Shown piece after piece: positions 1-8,284 of a stretch of DNA of 64,000 nt. This DNA is from Streptomyces brevispora (lineage in GTDB: Bacteria > Actinomycetota > Actinomycetes > Streptomycetales > Streptomycetaceae): contig NZ_VIWW01000001.1 in assembly GCF_007829885.1 (NCBI RefSeq), positions 868,001 to 932,000 of the forward strand, in the 5' to 3' direction. The stretch's first letter is position 1; each line of letters opens with the position of its first letter. The notes under the pieces were generated by a model that saw nothing but the letters and a program-made list of their open reading frames with translations, was not told where the DNA came from and did no database searches. The position numbers were made by a program, and so were the translations under genes.

Positions 1-444
1 TTCCGTACCGAAGTGAACGCCCCGCGCCGCCGGGCGTCGGCGTGGCTCAGGCAGTCACCCTTGAAGCAGACCCGCGCCCCGGACCGACGGGCCGAGGTCG
101 TGGCCGGTTGCGGCGAGGACGCGCCTGGCGCCCGGGGAGCGCCACGGGCGTCCGGTCCGTGGGCCGACCGGCCAGGCGTTGGCGTCCATGTTGGCGAACA
201 CCTCGACGGGGAAGCTGAGTTCGTGACAGCGCTCGAGGGTGCCGCCCACTGCGGAAGCCGACCGGGTCCGCAGTGGATGGTGAAGTTACGGGCGCCCGCA
301 CGGGGCTCCCGTTCGGATCCTTCAGGTTGCCGGGGTCCCGGCACGGCCGGGTCACGAGTCGTCAGTTGCTCGCGCATCCCGCGCGGTTCCCTCCGTTCAC
401 CCCGTCCACCACGCCCACCACACCCAACCGCAATGGTCCAGACC

Positions 445-473
445 TTGACACGGCATCACTCCGTCCCTACGTT
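445..473 (+). promoter_or_regulatory. Putative sigma-70-type promoter of the beta-helix gene
   Basis: A perfect TTGACA (445-450) is followed after exactly 17 bases by TACGTT (468-473), which fits TAnnnT. Transcription would start near 480, giving a leader of about 70 nt before the ATG at 549. This is seen by pattern only. Confidence 0.5.
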
Positions 474-510
474 CACTGGGCAGAACGTTCAGACACTCGC
501 CCCACGTTCA
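469..510 (+). repeat. Three direct repeats ACGTTCA, possible operator
   Basis: ACGTTCA occurs at 469-475, 485-491 and 504-510. The first copy overlaps the predicted -10 box and the others lie just downstream of the expected start site, which suits a repressor site. No regulator can be assigned. Confidence 0.35.
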
Positions 511-548
511 CGTACGAGAACCCTGAACTCTTTGACGGGAAGGCCCCC

Positions 549-1511
549 ATGCGCACCCGCACACTGCTCCCCGCCCTGCTGGCCACCGCCCTCGCCACCG
601 GCGGCCTGGTCCTCGTCTCGGCCGCCGCCGCCGACGCCGCGACGGTCATCGAGGTGAGCACCGCGGCCCAGCTCAAGTCGGCCCTCACCGCGGTCGGCCC
701 CGGCAGCACGATCCACCTCGCGGACGGCACGTACACCGGCAACTTCAAGGCGACCATCCCCGGCACCGCCTCCGCGCGCATCACCCTGACCGGCTCCGCC
801 GGGGCGGTCCTCACGGCCGGCGGCGGCTACGGACTGCACCTCAACGGCGCCTCGTACTGGACGGTGAAGGGCATCACCGTCTCCGGCGGCCAGAAGGGCA
901 TCATGGCCGACAGCGCCAACGGCGTCGTCATCGACTCGGTGACCGTGCACGATCTCGACATGGAGGGCGTCCACTTCCGCAAGTCCAGCAGCGACGGCGT
1001 CATCAAGAACTCGCGGATCTACGACACCGGGCACGACGGCCGCGGCATGGGCGAGGGTGTCTACGTCGGCACGGCGGGCGATCTCTCCGACAAGAGCGAC
1101 CGGGTCCAGATCCTGAACAACACCATCGGCCCGGGCGTCGGCGGCGAGAACGTCGACATCAAGGAGGGCACCACGGGTGCGCAGATCGTCGGCAACACCT
1201 TCGACGGCAGCGGGCTGACCGGGGCCAACTACGACGACTCCTGGGTCGACGTGAAGGGCAACAACGTCCTGGTCGCGGACAACCGCGGCTCCCGTACGAC
1301 CAACAACGGCTACGAGACACACACCCAGCAGAGCGGCTGGGGCTGCGGGACCGTCTTCCGCGGCAACACCTCGGACCTGTCCGGCTCGACGGGCGACAAG
1401 CAGCTCGCGTTCAACATCACCAACTACAGCACGAGCTGCCCCACTACGGTCCGCGGCAGCAACACCGTGACGGGCGGCAAGGGCCTGACCAACATCACCG
1501 TCACCCCGTAG
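549..1511 (+). CDS. Secreted right-handed beta-helix protein (pectate lyase-like)
   Basis: A 320-residue secreted protein. Residues 1-30 form a Sec signal peptide (MRTRT, a hydrophobic Ala/Leu core, then AAAADA). The mature part has the STAAQLKSAL...GSTIHLADGTY start typical of parallel beta-helix polysaccharide lyases and related enzymes. Short PbH1-like turns follow (GVVIDSVTVHDL, GVIKNSRIYDTG, VQILNNTIGPG, AQIVGNTFDG, VLVADNRGS). Two Cys near the C-terminus (GWGCGT and TSCPTT) may form a disulfide. The ATG at 549 was chosen because GGGAAGG lies just upstream and the signal peptide starts there; longer in-frame reading lacks a signal. A role in binding or cleaving a polysaccharide outside the cell is inferred from the fold. 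Catalytic residues and substrate cannot be assigned, and it could be a non-enzymatic beta-helix. Confidence 0.8.
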   Translation: MRTRTLLPALLATALATGGLVLVSAAAADAATVIEVSTAAQLKSALTAVGPGSTIHLADGTYTGNFKATIPGTASARITLTGSAGAVLTAGGGYGLHLNGASYWTVKGITVSGGQKGIMADSANGVVIDSVTVHDLDMEGVHFRKSSSDGVIKNSRIYDTGHDGRGMGEGVYVGTAGDLSDKSDRVQILNNTIGPGVGGENVDIKEGTTGAQIVGNTFDGSGLTGANYDDSWVDVKGNNVLVADNRGSRTTNNGYETHTQQSGWGCGTVFRGNTSDLSGSTGDKQLAFNITNYSTSCPTTVRGSNTVTGGKGLTNITVTP

Positions 1512-1529
1512 GCCGCGTCGCGGACATGA

Positions 1530-1563
1530 GTGAGGCCCGCCCCCCGAAGGGAGCGGGCCTCAC
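1530..1563. terminator. Bidirectional hairpin terminator between the beta-helix gene and rpsA
   Basis: The 11-base arms GTGAGGCCCGC (1530-1540) and GCGGGCCTCAC (1553-1563) pair perfectly around a 12-base loop. The hairpin lies between two convergent genes and can serve both. Confidence 0.8.
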
Positions 1564-1605
1564 TTTCATCTACTGCGACCGATGACCGGCCGGAGGGTCA
1601 GAGCG

Positions 1606-3126
1606 TCAGCTCTGGCCGCCCGCCAGCTTCTCGCGCAGGGCAGCCAGGGCCTCGTCCGACGCCAGGGCGCCGGCGTTGTCCGCGGACTCCGAGGAGTACG
1701 AACCGCCACCGCCGCCACCGCTGCCGCCCGAGGCAGCCGGGGCGCCGCCGGCCGGGGCAGCAGCGCCCTCGGCAGCAGCGGCCTCGTCGGCCTCGCGGGA
1801 CTTGATGACCTGGGCCTGGTGCTGCTCGAAGCGCGTCTGCGCCTCGGCGTACTGGGTCTCCCAGACCTCGCGCTGAGCCTCGAAGCCCTCGAGCCAGTCG
1901 TTGGTCTCGGGGTCGAAGCCCTCGGGGTAGATGTAGTTGCCCTGGTCGTCGTACGACGCGGCCATGCCGTACAGCGTCGGGTCGAACTCGACCGAGGCCG
2001 GGTCGCCACCGAAGGACTCGTTGGCCTGCTTCAGCGAGAGGCTGATGCGACGACGCTCGAGGTCGATGTCGATGACCTTGACGAAGATCTCGTCGTTGAC
2101 CTGGACGACCTGCTCCGGGATCTCCACGTGGCGCTCGGCCAGCTCGGAGATGTGGACCAGGCCCTCGATGCCCTCGTCGACGCGCACGAACGCACCGAAC
2201 GGAACGAGCTTGGTGACCTTACCGGGCACGACCTGCCCGATCTGGTGCGTCCGGGCGAACTGCTGCCACGGGTCTTCCTGCGTCGCCTTGAGCGACAGGG
2301 AGACGCGCTCGCGGTCCATGTCCACGTCGAGAACCTCGACGGTGACTTCCTGGCCGACCTCGACAACCTCGGAGGGGTGGTCGATGTGCTTCCAGGACAG
2401 CTCGGAGACGTGCACGAGACCGTCGACGCCACCCAGGTCCACGAAGGCACCGAAGTTGACGATCGAGGAGACGACGCCGGAGCGGACCTGACCCTTCTGG
2501 AGGGTCGTGAGGAACGTCTGGCGGACCTCGGACTGGGTCTGCTCGAGCCAGGCACGGCGGGACAGGACCACGTTGTTGCGGTTCTTGTCCAGCTCGATGA
2601 TCTTGGCCTCGAGCTCCTTGCCCACGTACGGCTGGAGGTCGCGGACGCGGCGCATCTCGACGAGCGACGCCGGCAGGAAGCCCCGGAGGCCGATGTCGAG
2701 GATGAGACCACCCTTGACGACCTCGATGACGGTACCGGTGACGATGCCGTCTTCTTCCTTGATCTTCTCGATGGTGCCCCAGGCACGCTCGTACTGAGCG
2801 CGCTTCTTCGAGAGGATCAGGCGGCCTTCCTTGTCCTCCTTCTGGAGAACCAGGGCCTCGATCTCGTCGCCGACCTTGACGACCTCGTTCGGGTCGACGT
2901 CGTGCTTGATCGAGAGCTCGCGGCTCGGGATGACACCTTCGGTCTTGTAACCGATGTCGAGGAGAACCTCGTCGCGGTCAACCTTGACGATGACACCATC
3001 AACGATGTCGCCGTCGTTGAAGTACTTGATCGTCTCGTCGATCGCCGCGAGGAACGCGTCCGCGTCGCCGATGTCGTTGACCGCAACCTGCGGAGTGGTG
3101 GCGGTGGTCTCGGTGCTGCTCGTCAT
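1606..3126 (-). CDS. rpsA: 30S ribosomal protein S1
   Basis: A 506-residue ribosomal protein S1, the mRNA-binding protein of the small subunit that helps load structured or weak-RBS messages. Four S1/OB repeats are visible at roughly residues 35-105, 120-190, 205-275 and 290-362, with typical lines such as VNFGAFVDLGGVDGLVHVSEL and VPFGAFVRVDEGIEGLVHISEL. This is the four-domain actinobacterial form, shorter than the six-domain enterobacterial protein. The C-terminal 140 residues contain an acidic/aromatic stretch, then a low-complexity Ala/Gly/Ser linker ending in EALAALREKLAGGQS. The start is the ATG at 3126 (MTSSTETT). A near-consensus promoter lies about 200 nt upstream, so the transcript has a long leader in which S1 autoregulation is possible but not shown. 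Confidence 0.97.
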   Translation of the reverse strand: MTSSTETTATTPQVAVNDIGDADAFLAAIDETIKYFNDGDIVDGVIVKVDRDEVLLDIGYKTEGVIPSRELSIKHDVDPNEVVKVGDEIEALVLQKEDKEGRLILSKKRAQYERAWGTIEKIKEEDGIVTGTVIEVVKGGLILDIGLRGFLPASLVEMRRVRDLQPYVGKELEAKIIELDKNRNNVVLSRRAWLEQTQSEVRQTFLTTLQKGQVRSGVVSSIVNFGAFVDLGGVDGLVHVSELSWKHIDHPSEVVEVGQEVTVEVLDVDMDRERVSLSLKATQEDPWQQFARTHQIGQVVPGKVTKLVPFGAFVRVDEGIEGLVHISELAERHVEIPEQVVQVNDEIFVKVIDIDLERRRISLSLKQANESFGGDPASVEFDPTLYGMAASYDDQGNYIYPEGFDPETNDWLEGFEAQREVWETQYAEAQTRFEQHQAQVIKSREADEAAAAEGAAAPAGGAPAASGGSGGGGGGSYSSESADNAGALASDEALAALREKLAGGQS

Positions 3127-3523
3127 GTGGGAAAGGGCTCCGGTACGGACAGTGAGTCGTAGGTACTGCTACGCCGTGAGCCCGTATCGCCTCTGCAGAA
3201 GCCGGACAGCCTGGGAAGCGCCGAATCCCGCGGACGGGAGGCGCCTCGTGAACCGAGGGGACATACAACAGATGCGAGCGCGGCCTGCTAGGTCTGAGGC
3301 GCGCAGGCTCGCAGCGCAACTTGTAGCATACGGGGGCAGCAGGGCATGGTCAATGCGCGAAGGCGCACACCAGGGGCGGAACGCCCCATACCCGGCACAA
3401 CTCGTGTTCACCGAGGCCACATCGACCCCGGTGGTGTCCGGACACGCGAGTTCCGAACTCACGGATCCCCCTTGGTACGTACCGCGTACGACGGGGTGAA
3501 GGCAAACTACAGCGACGGGCACG
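3127..3523. other. Divergent intergenic region of rpsA and a methyltransferase gene
   Basis: About 400 bp without a gene. It carries the rpsA promoter (3325-3353, minus strand) and, by position, the promoter of the methyltransferase gene, which I could not place. Nothing else convincing was seen. Confidence 0.5.
3325..3353 (-). promoter_or_regulatory. Strong sigma-70-type promoter of rpsA
   Basis: Read on the minus strand, TTGACC (3353-3348) is followed after exactly 17 bases by TATGCT (3330-3325). This is an unusually good match for a high-GC genome and suits a highly expressed ribosomal gene. The predicted leader is about 190 nt. Confidence 0.7.
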
Positions 3524-4351
3524 ATGAGCCAAGAGATCCACCCGGCCGAACCCGAGGCGACACGCCGCAGCGCGGGCGAGGCGGAGAGCAGCCGGGCCAG
3601 TCGCGGCTGGTGGGACCGGAACGCCGACGAGTACCAGAGCGACCACGGCGGCTTCCTCGGCGACGACCGGTTCGTCTGGGGCCCGGAGGGGCTCGACGAG
3701 GCCGAGGCCGGGCTGCTGGGCCCCGCAAAGGCACTGAAGGGCCTGGACGTCCTGGAGATCGGTGCGGGCGCGGCGCAGTGCTCCCGCTGGCTGGCCGCCC
3801 AGGGCGCCCGCCCGGTCGCCCTGGACCTCTCGCACCGCCAGCTCCAGCACGCGCTGCGGATCGGCGACGGCATTCCCCTGGTCGAGGCGGACGCCGGGGT
3901 GCTGCCCTTCCGTGACGGCAGCTTCGACCTGGCCTGCTCCGCCTACGGTGCGGTGCCGTTCGTCGCGGACCCGGTCCAGGTGTTCCGCGAGGTGCACCGG
4001 GTGCTGCGCCCCGGCGGCCGCTGGGTCTTCTCCGTCACGCACCCGGTCCGCTGGGCGTTCCCCGACGAGCCGGGCCCCGAGGGCCTGTCCGTCGCCGCCT
4101 CCTACTTCGACCGCACTCCCTACGTCGAACAGGACGACCGCGGCGACGCGGTGTACGTCGAGCATCACCGGACGCTCGGTGACCGGGTGCGGGACGTGGT
4201 GGCGGGCGGTTTCCGCCTGGTCGACCTGGTGGAGCCGGAGTGGCCCGCCTGGAACAGCCAGGAGTGGGGCGGCTGGTCGCCGCTGCGCGGCCATCTGATC
4301 CCGGGCACCGCGATCTTCGTCTGCGTACGGGACCGAGTCGTACCGGACTGA
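3524..4351 (+). CDS. Class I SAM-dependent methyltransferase
   Basis: A 275-residue cytosolic protein with a Rossmann-type methyltransferase domain. The S-adenosylmethionine motif I is VLEIGAGAAQCSRWLAAQGA at about residues 75-95, followed by the acidic end of beta-2 (ALDLS). A later DLACSAYGAVPFVADP and VHRVLRPGGRWVFSVTHP correspond to motifs near the catalytic pocket and the post-motif III loop. This pattern is typical of Methyltransf_11 proteins in Streptomyces. The N-terminus carries an EIHPAEPEA...WWDRNADEYQ lead, common in this subgroup. The substrate is unknown. It is transcribed away from rpsA and is followed 84 bp later by hrpB on the same strand. The spacer contains repeats of GGGACTGAGTACGGG with no obvious role. 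Confidence 0.85.
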   Translation: MSQEIHPAEPEATRRSAGEAESSRASRGWWDRNADEYQSDHGGFLGDDRFVWGPEGLDEAEAGLLGPAKALKGLDVLEIGAGAAQCSRWLAAQGARPVALDLSHRQLQHALRIGDGIPLVEADAGVLPFRDGSFDLACSAYGAVPFVADPVQVFREVHRVLRPGGRWVFSVTHPVRWAFPDEPGPEGLSVAASYFDRTPYVEQDDRGDAVYVEHHRTLGDRVRDVVAGGFRLVDLVEPEWPAWNSQEWGGWSPLRGHLIPGTAIFVCVRDRVVPD

Positions 4352-4435
4352 GTACGGGACTGCGAACGGGACTGAGTACGGGGCCGGACACCGTCCGGTG
4401 GAGGGGCCGGTCCCCGGGGGTACGAGACTGGGTGC

Positions 4436-6937
4436 GTGATCCGCACCGACGCCCTGGACCAGCTGCCCGTCCGCACCGCCGTGCCCGCACTGCGGCGGGC
4501 CCTCGACGACCGCGGGGTCGCGGTGCTGTGCGCGCCGCCCGGCACCGGCAAGACCACCCTCGTGCCCCTGGTCCTGGCCGGGCTGACCGGCGAAGGGCCG
4601 CCGCGCCGGGTCGTGGTCGCCGAACCCCGGCGGATCGCGGCCCGTGCGGCGGCGCGGCGGATGGCCTGGCTGCTGGGCGAGCGGACCGGCGAACGGGTCG
4701 GGTTCACCGTGCGCGGGGAGCGGGTGGTGGGGCCGGACACCGTGGTGGAGGTGGTCACCACCGGGGTGCTGCTCCAGCGGCTCCAGCGTGACCAGGAGCT
4801 CTCCGGGATCGATGTGGTGATCATCGACGAGTGCCATGAGCGTCATCTGGACGCGGACACGGTGGCCGCGTTCCTCTTGGACGTACGGGCGGCGATCCGG
4901 CCCGATCTGCGGCTGGTCGCCGCGTCGGCGACGACGGACGCGCAGGGCTGGGCGCGGCTGCTCGGCGACGCGCCGGTGGTCGAGGCGCAGGGCGTCTCGT
5001 ACCCGGTGGAGGTGGTGTGGGCGCCGCCGGTCCGGCCGGTGAAACCGCCGCACGGGATGAGGGTCGATCCGGCGTTGCTGACCCATGTCGCCTCGGTGGT
5101 GCGGCGGGCGCTGGCCGAGCGGGACGGCGACGTGCTGTGCTTCCTGCCCGGGGTCGGCGAGATCGGCCGGGTGGCGGGGCAGCTGTCGGGGGTCGCGGCC
5201 CAGGTGCTCCAGGTGCACGGGCGGGCCCCGGCGGCGGTGCAGGACGCGGTGCTGGCCGGTTCGTCCGAGGAGCGGCGGGTGGTGCTGGCGACCTCGGTGG
5301 CGGAGTCGTCGCTGACCGTGCCGGGGGTGCGGACCGTCGTCGACTCGGGGCTGGCCAGGGAACCGCGCACCGATCACGCCCGCGGCCTGAGCGCGCTGAC
5401 GACGGTACGGGCCTCGCAGGCGGCGGGCCGCCAGCGGGCGGGCCGGGCCGGCCGCGAGGCGCCCGGGGCGGTCTACCGCTGCTGGGAGCAGGCCGAGGAC
5501 GGGCGGCTCGCCCGGTTCCCCTCCCCGGAGATCAAGGTGGCCGACCTGGCCGCGTTCGCCCTCCAGGCGGCGTGCTGGGGCGATCCGGAAGCGTCGGGGC
5601 TGGCGCTGCTGGACGCGCCCCCGGCCGGTGCGATGGCCGCGGCCCACGAGGTGCTGGCGGCGGTCGGCGCCGTCGGCCCGGACGGGCGGGTGACCGAGCG
5701 GGGCGTACGGATGTCCCGGCTGGGACTGCATCCGCGGCTGGCCAGGGCGCTGCTGGACGGGGCGGCCGCGGTCGGCGGGCGCCGGGCCGCGGAGGTGGTG
5801 GCGCTGCTGAGCGAGGAACCGCCCCGGGAGTACGGGGACGACCTGGCGGCCGCGTTGCGCACCGCGCGCCAGGGCAAGGACTCCTACGCGGCCCGCTGGC
5901 GCCAGGAGGTGCGGCGGCTGTCCTCCTCGTCCAAGGGCGCCGGGGGCGGCGCATCCGGCCCGGACGACGCCGCCGTCGGCCTGGTGGCGGCCCTGGCCTT
6001 CCCGGAGCGGGTGGCGCGGGCCCGGGGCGAGGGCGCGTTCCTGATGGCGTCCGGCACGGGCGCGGAGCTGCGGGACGGCTCACGGCTGCGCAGTGCGGCA
6101 TGGCTCGCGGTCGCGGTCGCGGACCGTCCGGCGCACGCCGCGTCGGCGCGGGTCCGGCTCGCCGCGGTGATCGACGAGGACACGGCGCGGCTGGCCGCCG
6201 GGCATCTGCGCTTCGCGGGCGAGGAGGTCCGCTGGGACGGCCAGGACGTGGTGGCCCGCCGGGTGGAACGCCTCGGCGCCATCGAGCTGTCGGCGCGTCC
6301 GCTGAAGCAGCCGGAGCCCGCCCTCGTCCGCGAGGCCCTGGTGGAGGGCCTGCGACGGGAGGGGCTTGGCCTGCTGCGCTGGACCCGGGACACCGGACAG
6401 CTGCGGGAGCGGCTGGCCTTCCTGCACCGGGAGCTGGGCGCGCCCTGGCCGGATGTGTCGGACGAGGCGCTGCTGGACCGTACCGAACAGTGGCTGGAGC
6501 CCGAGCTGTCGCGGGCCCGGCGCCGCTCCGCGCTCGCCGGGATCGACGCCGGGCAGGCGCTGCGCCGGCTCCTGCCGTGGGCGACCGGCGAGGCGGCCCG
6601 GCTGGACGAGCTGGCCCCGGAGCGGATCGAGGTACCGAGCGGTTCACGGATCAGGGTGGAGTACGGCGGGGCGCAGCCCGTGCTCGCGGTGAAGCTCCAG
6701 GAGCTGTTCGGTCTCCAGGAGACCCCGCGGGTGGCCGGGGTGCCGGTCCTGGTCCATCTGCTGTCCCCCGCCGGCCGCCCGGCGGCGGTGACGGCGGATC
6801 TGGCGTCGTTCTGGCGGGAGGGCTACCGGGCGGTGCGCGCGGAGCTGCGCGGCCGCTATCCGAAGCATCCGTGGCCCGAGGACCCGACGACGGTGGAGGC
6901 CACCCGGTTCACGAAGGCCCGGCTCAGGCGGGAGTAG
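4436..6937 (+). CDS. hrpB: ATP-dependent helicase HrpB
   Basis: An 833-residue DEAH-family superfamily 2 helicase with HrpB architecture. Walker A is CAPPGTGKTT near residue 32, the DExH box reads DECHERHLD (a DECH variant) near residue 130, and motif III is SAT. Motif VI appears in the QRAGRAGREAPGAVYRCW region near residue 340. The helicase-associated winged-helix/ratchet region follows, then the HrpB-type C-terminal domain ending in the conserved YRAVRAELRGRYPKHPWPEDP line. The expected role is RNA or ribonucleoprotein remodelling, but bacterial HrpB is poorly understood and its RNA target is unknown. The start is a GTG at 4436 (MIRTDALDQLP). The 3' end overlaps the convergent DUF3068 gene by 14 bp, so no terminator separates them. 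Confidence 0.92.
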   Translation: MIRTDALDQLPVRTAVPALRRALDDRGVAVLCAPPGTGKTTLVPLVLAGLTGEGPPRRVVVAEPRRIAARAAARRMAWLLGERTGERVGFTVRGERVVGPDTVVEVVTTGVLLQRLQRDQELSGIDVVIIDECHERHLDADTVAAFLLDVRAAIRPDLRLVAASATTDAQGWARLLGDAPVVEAQGVSYPVEVVWAPPVRPVKPPHGMRVDPALLTHVASVVRRALAERDGDVLCFLPGVGEIGRVAGQLSGVAAQVLQVHGRAPAAVQDAVLAGSSEERRVVLATSVAESSLTVPGVRTVVDSGLAREPRTDHARGLSALTTVRASQAAGRQRAGRAGREAPGAVYRCWEQAEDGRLARFPSPEIKVADLAAFALQAACWGDPEASGLALLDAPPAGAMAAAHEVLAAVGAVGPDGRVTERGVRMSRLGLHPRLARALLDGAAAVGGRRAAEVVALLSEEPPREYGDDLAAALRTARQGKDSYAARWRQEVRRLSSSSKGAGGGASGPDDAAVGLVAALAFPERVARARGEGAFLMASGTGAELRDGSRLRSAAWLAVAVADRPAHAASARVRLAAVIDEDTARLAAGHLRFAGEEVRWDGQDVVARRVERLGAIELSARPLKQPEPALVREALVEGLRREGLGLLRWTRDTGQLRERLAFLHRELGAPWPDVSDEALLDRTEQWLEPELSRARRRSALAGIDAGQALRRLLPWATGEAARLDELAPERIEVPSGSRIRVEYGGAQPVLAVKLQELFGLQETPRVAGVPVLVHLLSPAGRPAAVTADLASFWREGYRAVRAELRGRYPKHPWPEDPTTVEATRFTKARLRRE

Positions 6938-7931
6938 GTTCCGGGTCGGGCGCGGGTTCCGGTGCGGTGTGCGGCCTCGGGGTGCCCGGTCGCCGGGAGC
7001 GGGCCTCCAGCCACAGCGAGAGGGCCACGAGCACGGCGCCCAGGACGAGGAAGCCCCAGGGCAGGTACGAGGTCAGCAGCAGGACCAGCACCCGCTGCGA
7101 CGTGACCTGGTCGACGATCGAGGTGATGTAGTCCTCGCGCATCCTCACGTCCCCGGCGAACACGGTGACGGTGTCCTGGGGCATGCCCATGGCCTTCGCG
7201 TTCCGCATCTCCTCCTTGTGGATCTCCTCGCCGTTGACCGGCGCCCCGGTGACGGGGTCGACCCAGAACATCCGCTTCGTGGTGTACCAGCGGGTCATGC
7301 CGGTCTTGGCGATCGCCTCCGGGGTGATGCCCTTGATGGGCATCGTCTTCGGCATGGGGACCTTGGTCCACGGGATGGTCTGCTCGAAGTAGTAGACCTT
7401 CAGGCCGCGGAAGGTCTGGGTGCCCTTGTAGTGGATGGGCGAGCTGGTGCGGGTCTGGGCGTCGAAGTACTCGTAGTCGCGCTTCTCGGTGAGAAAGGGC
7501 CACTTGTACTCGATGCCCTCGCGGCTGACCGGGTCGCCGTCGACCATTTCACCGGTGGCGTGGACGGGGGCCTGGCTGTGCGCGTCGAATATGTAGCGCT
7601 CGGGGATCTTGGAGACCATCTTGCCGTCGGGGCCCTGGACGTAGGAGAGCGTGTTCCAGACGACGACGTCGCGGCCGGCGCTGCGTTCGATCCTCTCCGA
7701 CTCCTCCACATCGCCCTTGAGGGTCTGCACGATGGTGACCTTGTCGACCTTCTTGGCCGTGAGGGTGCTGTAGTCGAGCAGGGTCGCGGGCTTCGCCTCC
7801 AGCACCGTCTCCTGGTACTGGTTCGGCGGGATCTTCGCCAGCCGCGGGAAGGCGTACCAGCGCAGCAGCGGTGACAGCGCGGCGAAGAAGACGGCGAGGG
7901 CCAGGAGTACGAGGCTGGCTCGGCGGCGCAT
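6924..7931 (-). CDS. DUF3068 (PorA-family) membrane protein
   Basis: A 335-residue protein with an N-terminal signal anchor (residues 5-24, SLVLLALAVFFAALSPLLRW). A large extracytoplasmic domain of about 250 residues follows, then one C-terminal transmembrane helix (about 280-305) and a short cytoplasmic tail rich in Pro, Glu and Thr. The pattern YQETVLEAKPATLLDYSTL...RYIFDAHSQAPVHATGEMVDGDPVSREGIEYKWPF is that of DUF3068, a family common in actinobacteria and often annotated as PorA-like; its function is unknown. The start is the ATG at 7931 after a GAAGGA-type site. It lies just downstream of the 45-residue small protein on the same strand and probably shares its transcript. The end overlaps hrpB tail to tail. 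Confidence 0.85.
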   Translation of the reverse strand: MRRRASLVLLALAVFFAALSPLLRWYAFPRLAKIPPNQYQETVLEAKPATLLDYSTLTAKKVDKVTIVQTLKGDVEESERIERSAGRDVVVWNTLSYVQGPDGKMVSKIPERYIFDAHSQAPVHATGEMVDGDPVSREGIEYKWPFLTEKRDYEYFDAQTRTSSPIHYKGTQTFRGLKVYYFEQTIPWTKVPMPKTMPIKGITPEAIAKTGMTRWYTTKRMFWVDPVTGAPVNGEEIHKEEMRNAKAMGMPQDTVTVFAGDVRMREDYITSIVDQVTSQRVLVLLLTSYLPWGFLVLGAVLVALSLWLEARSRRPGTPRPHTAPEPAPDPEPTPA

Positions 7932-7986
7932 GGGGTGTCCTTCCTCTGCATTGCGTGGTGCGGACGGCTTCGCGTGGTGCGGACGG

Positions 7987-8124
7987 CTAGTTCTTGGGGC
8001 CCGGGACGGTGGTCAGCAGGGGTTTGGGCGAGGTCTCGCCGGGTGGTGCGCCCACCGCACTGATAGTGAGCACGAGGGCAAGGGCGGCGGCCAGTCCGAT
8101 GGCGGCGGCGACCAGGGCACGCAT
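7987..8124 (-). CDS. 45-residue small membrane or secreted protein (SPW_0924-like)
   Basis: A 45-residue protein: MRALVAAAIGLAAALALVLT, then a short Pro/Thr-rich tail ending TTVPGPKN. A perfect GGGAGG lies 6 bases upstream of the ATG at 8124. A single hydrophobic helix (residues 3-24) is followed by a tail that would face outside. The sequence looks like the small conserved Streptomyces family I remember as SPW_0924, which has no known function. It sits 55 bp upstream of the DUF3068 gene on the same strand, suggesting co-expression at the membrane. It is easily missed because it is so short. Confidence 0.75.
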   Translation of the reverse strand: MRALVAAAIGLAAALALVLTISAVGAPPGETSPKPLLTTVPGPKN

Positions 8125-8229
8125 ACTCGGCCTCCCGGGAGCACGTAACTGATGGGTCGTCAGGACTGGGGCACCGTAGCAACCGGGGCGCGAGATGAGA
8201 ACACGTAGAGCAGGGGGATGAGGAGACGC

Positions 8230-8270
8230 GGAACAGCCCCTCCGCCTGGTCCCGGCGAAGGGGCTGTTCC
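8230..8270. terminator. Hairpin terminator after the transglycosylase gene
   Basis: GGAACAGCCCC (8230-8240) pairs perfectly with GGGGCTGTTCC (8260-8270). It lies directly past the stop of the minus-strand transglycosylase gene. Confidence 0.75.
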
Positions 8271-8284
8271 GGGTGGCCGTTCGG

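Larger units (their letters stand above)
1..548. other. Left-edge region without an intact gene
   Basis: No convincing intact gene is visible before the beta-helix protein. On the minus strand, about 55-249 encodes a short protein-like stretch (FPVEVFANMDANAWPVG) that then drifts into low-complexity Arg/Pro/Ala sequence. This could be a decayed gene fragment, or chance coding potential in GC-rich DNA. The right half holds the promoter and direct repeats listed separately. Confidence 0.4.
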
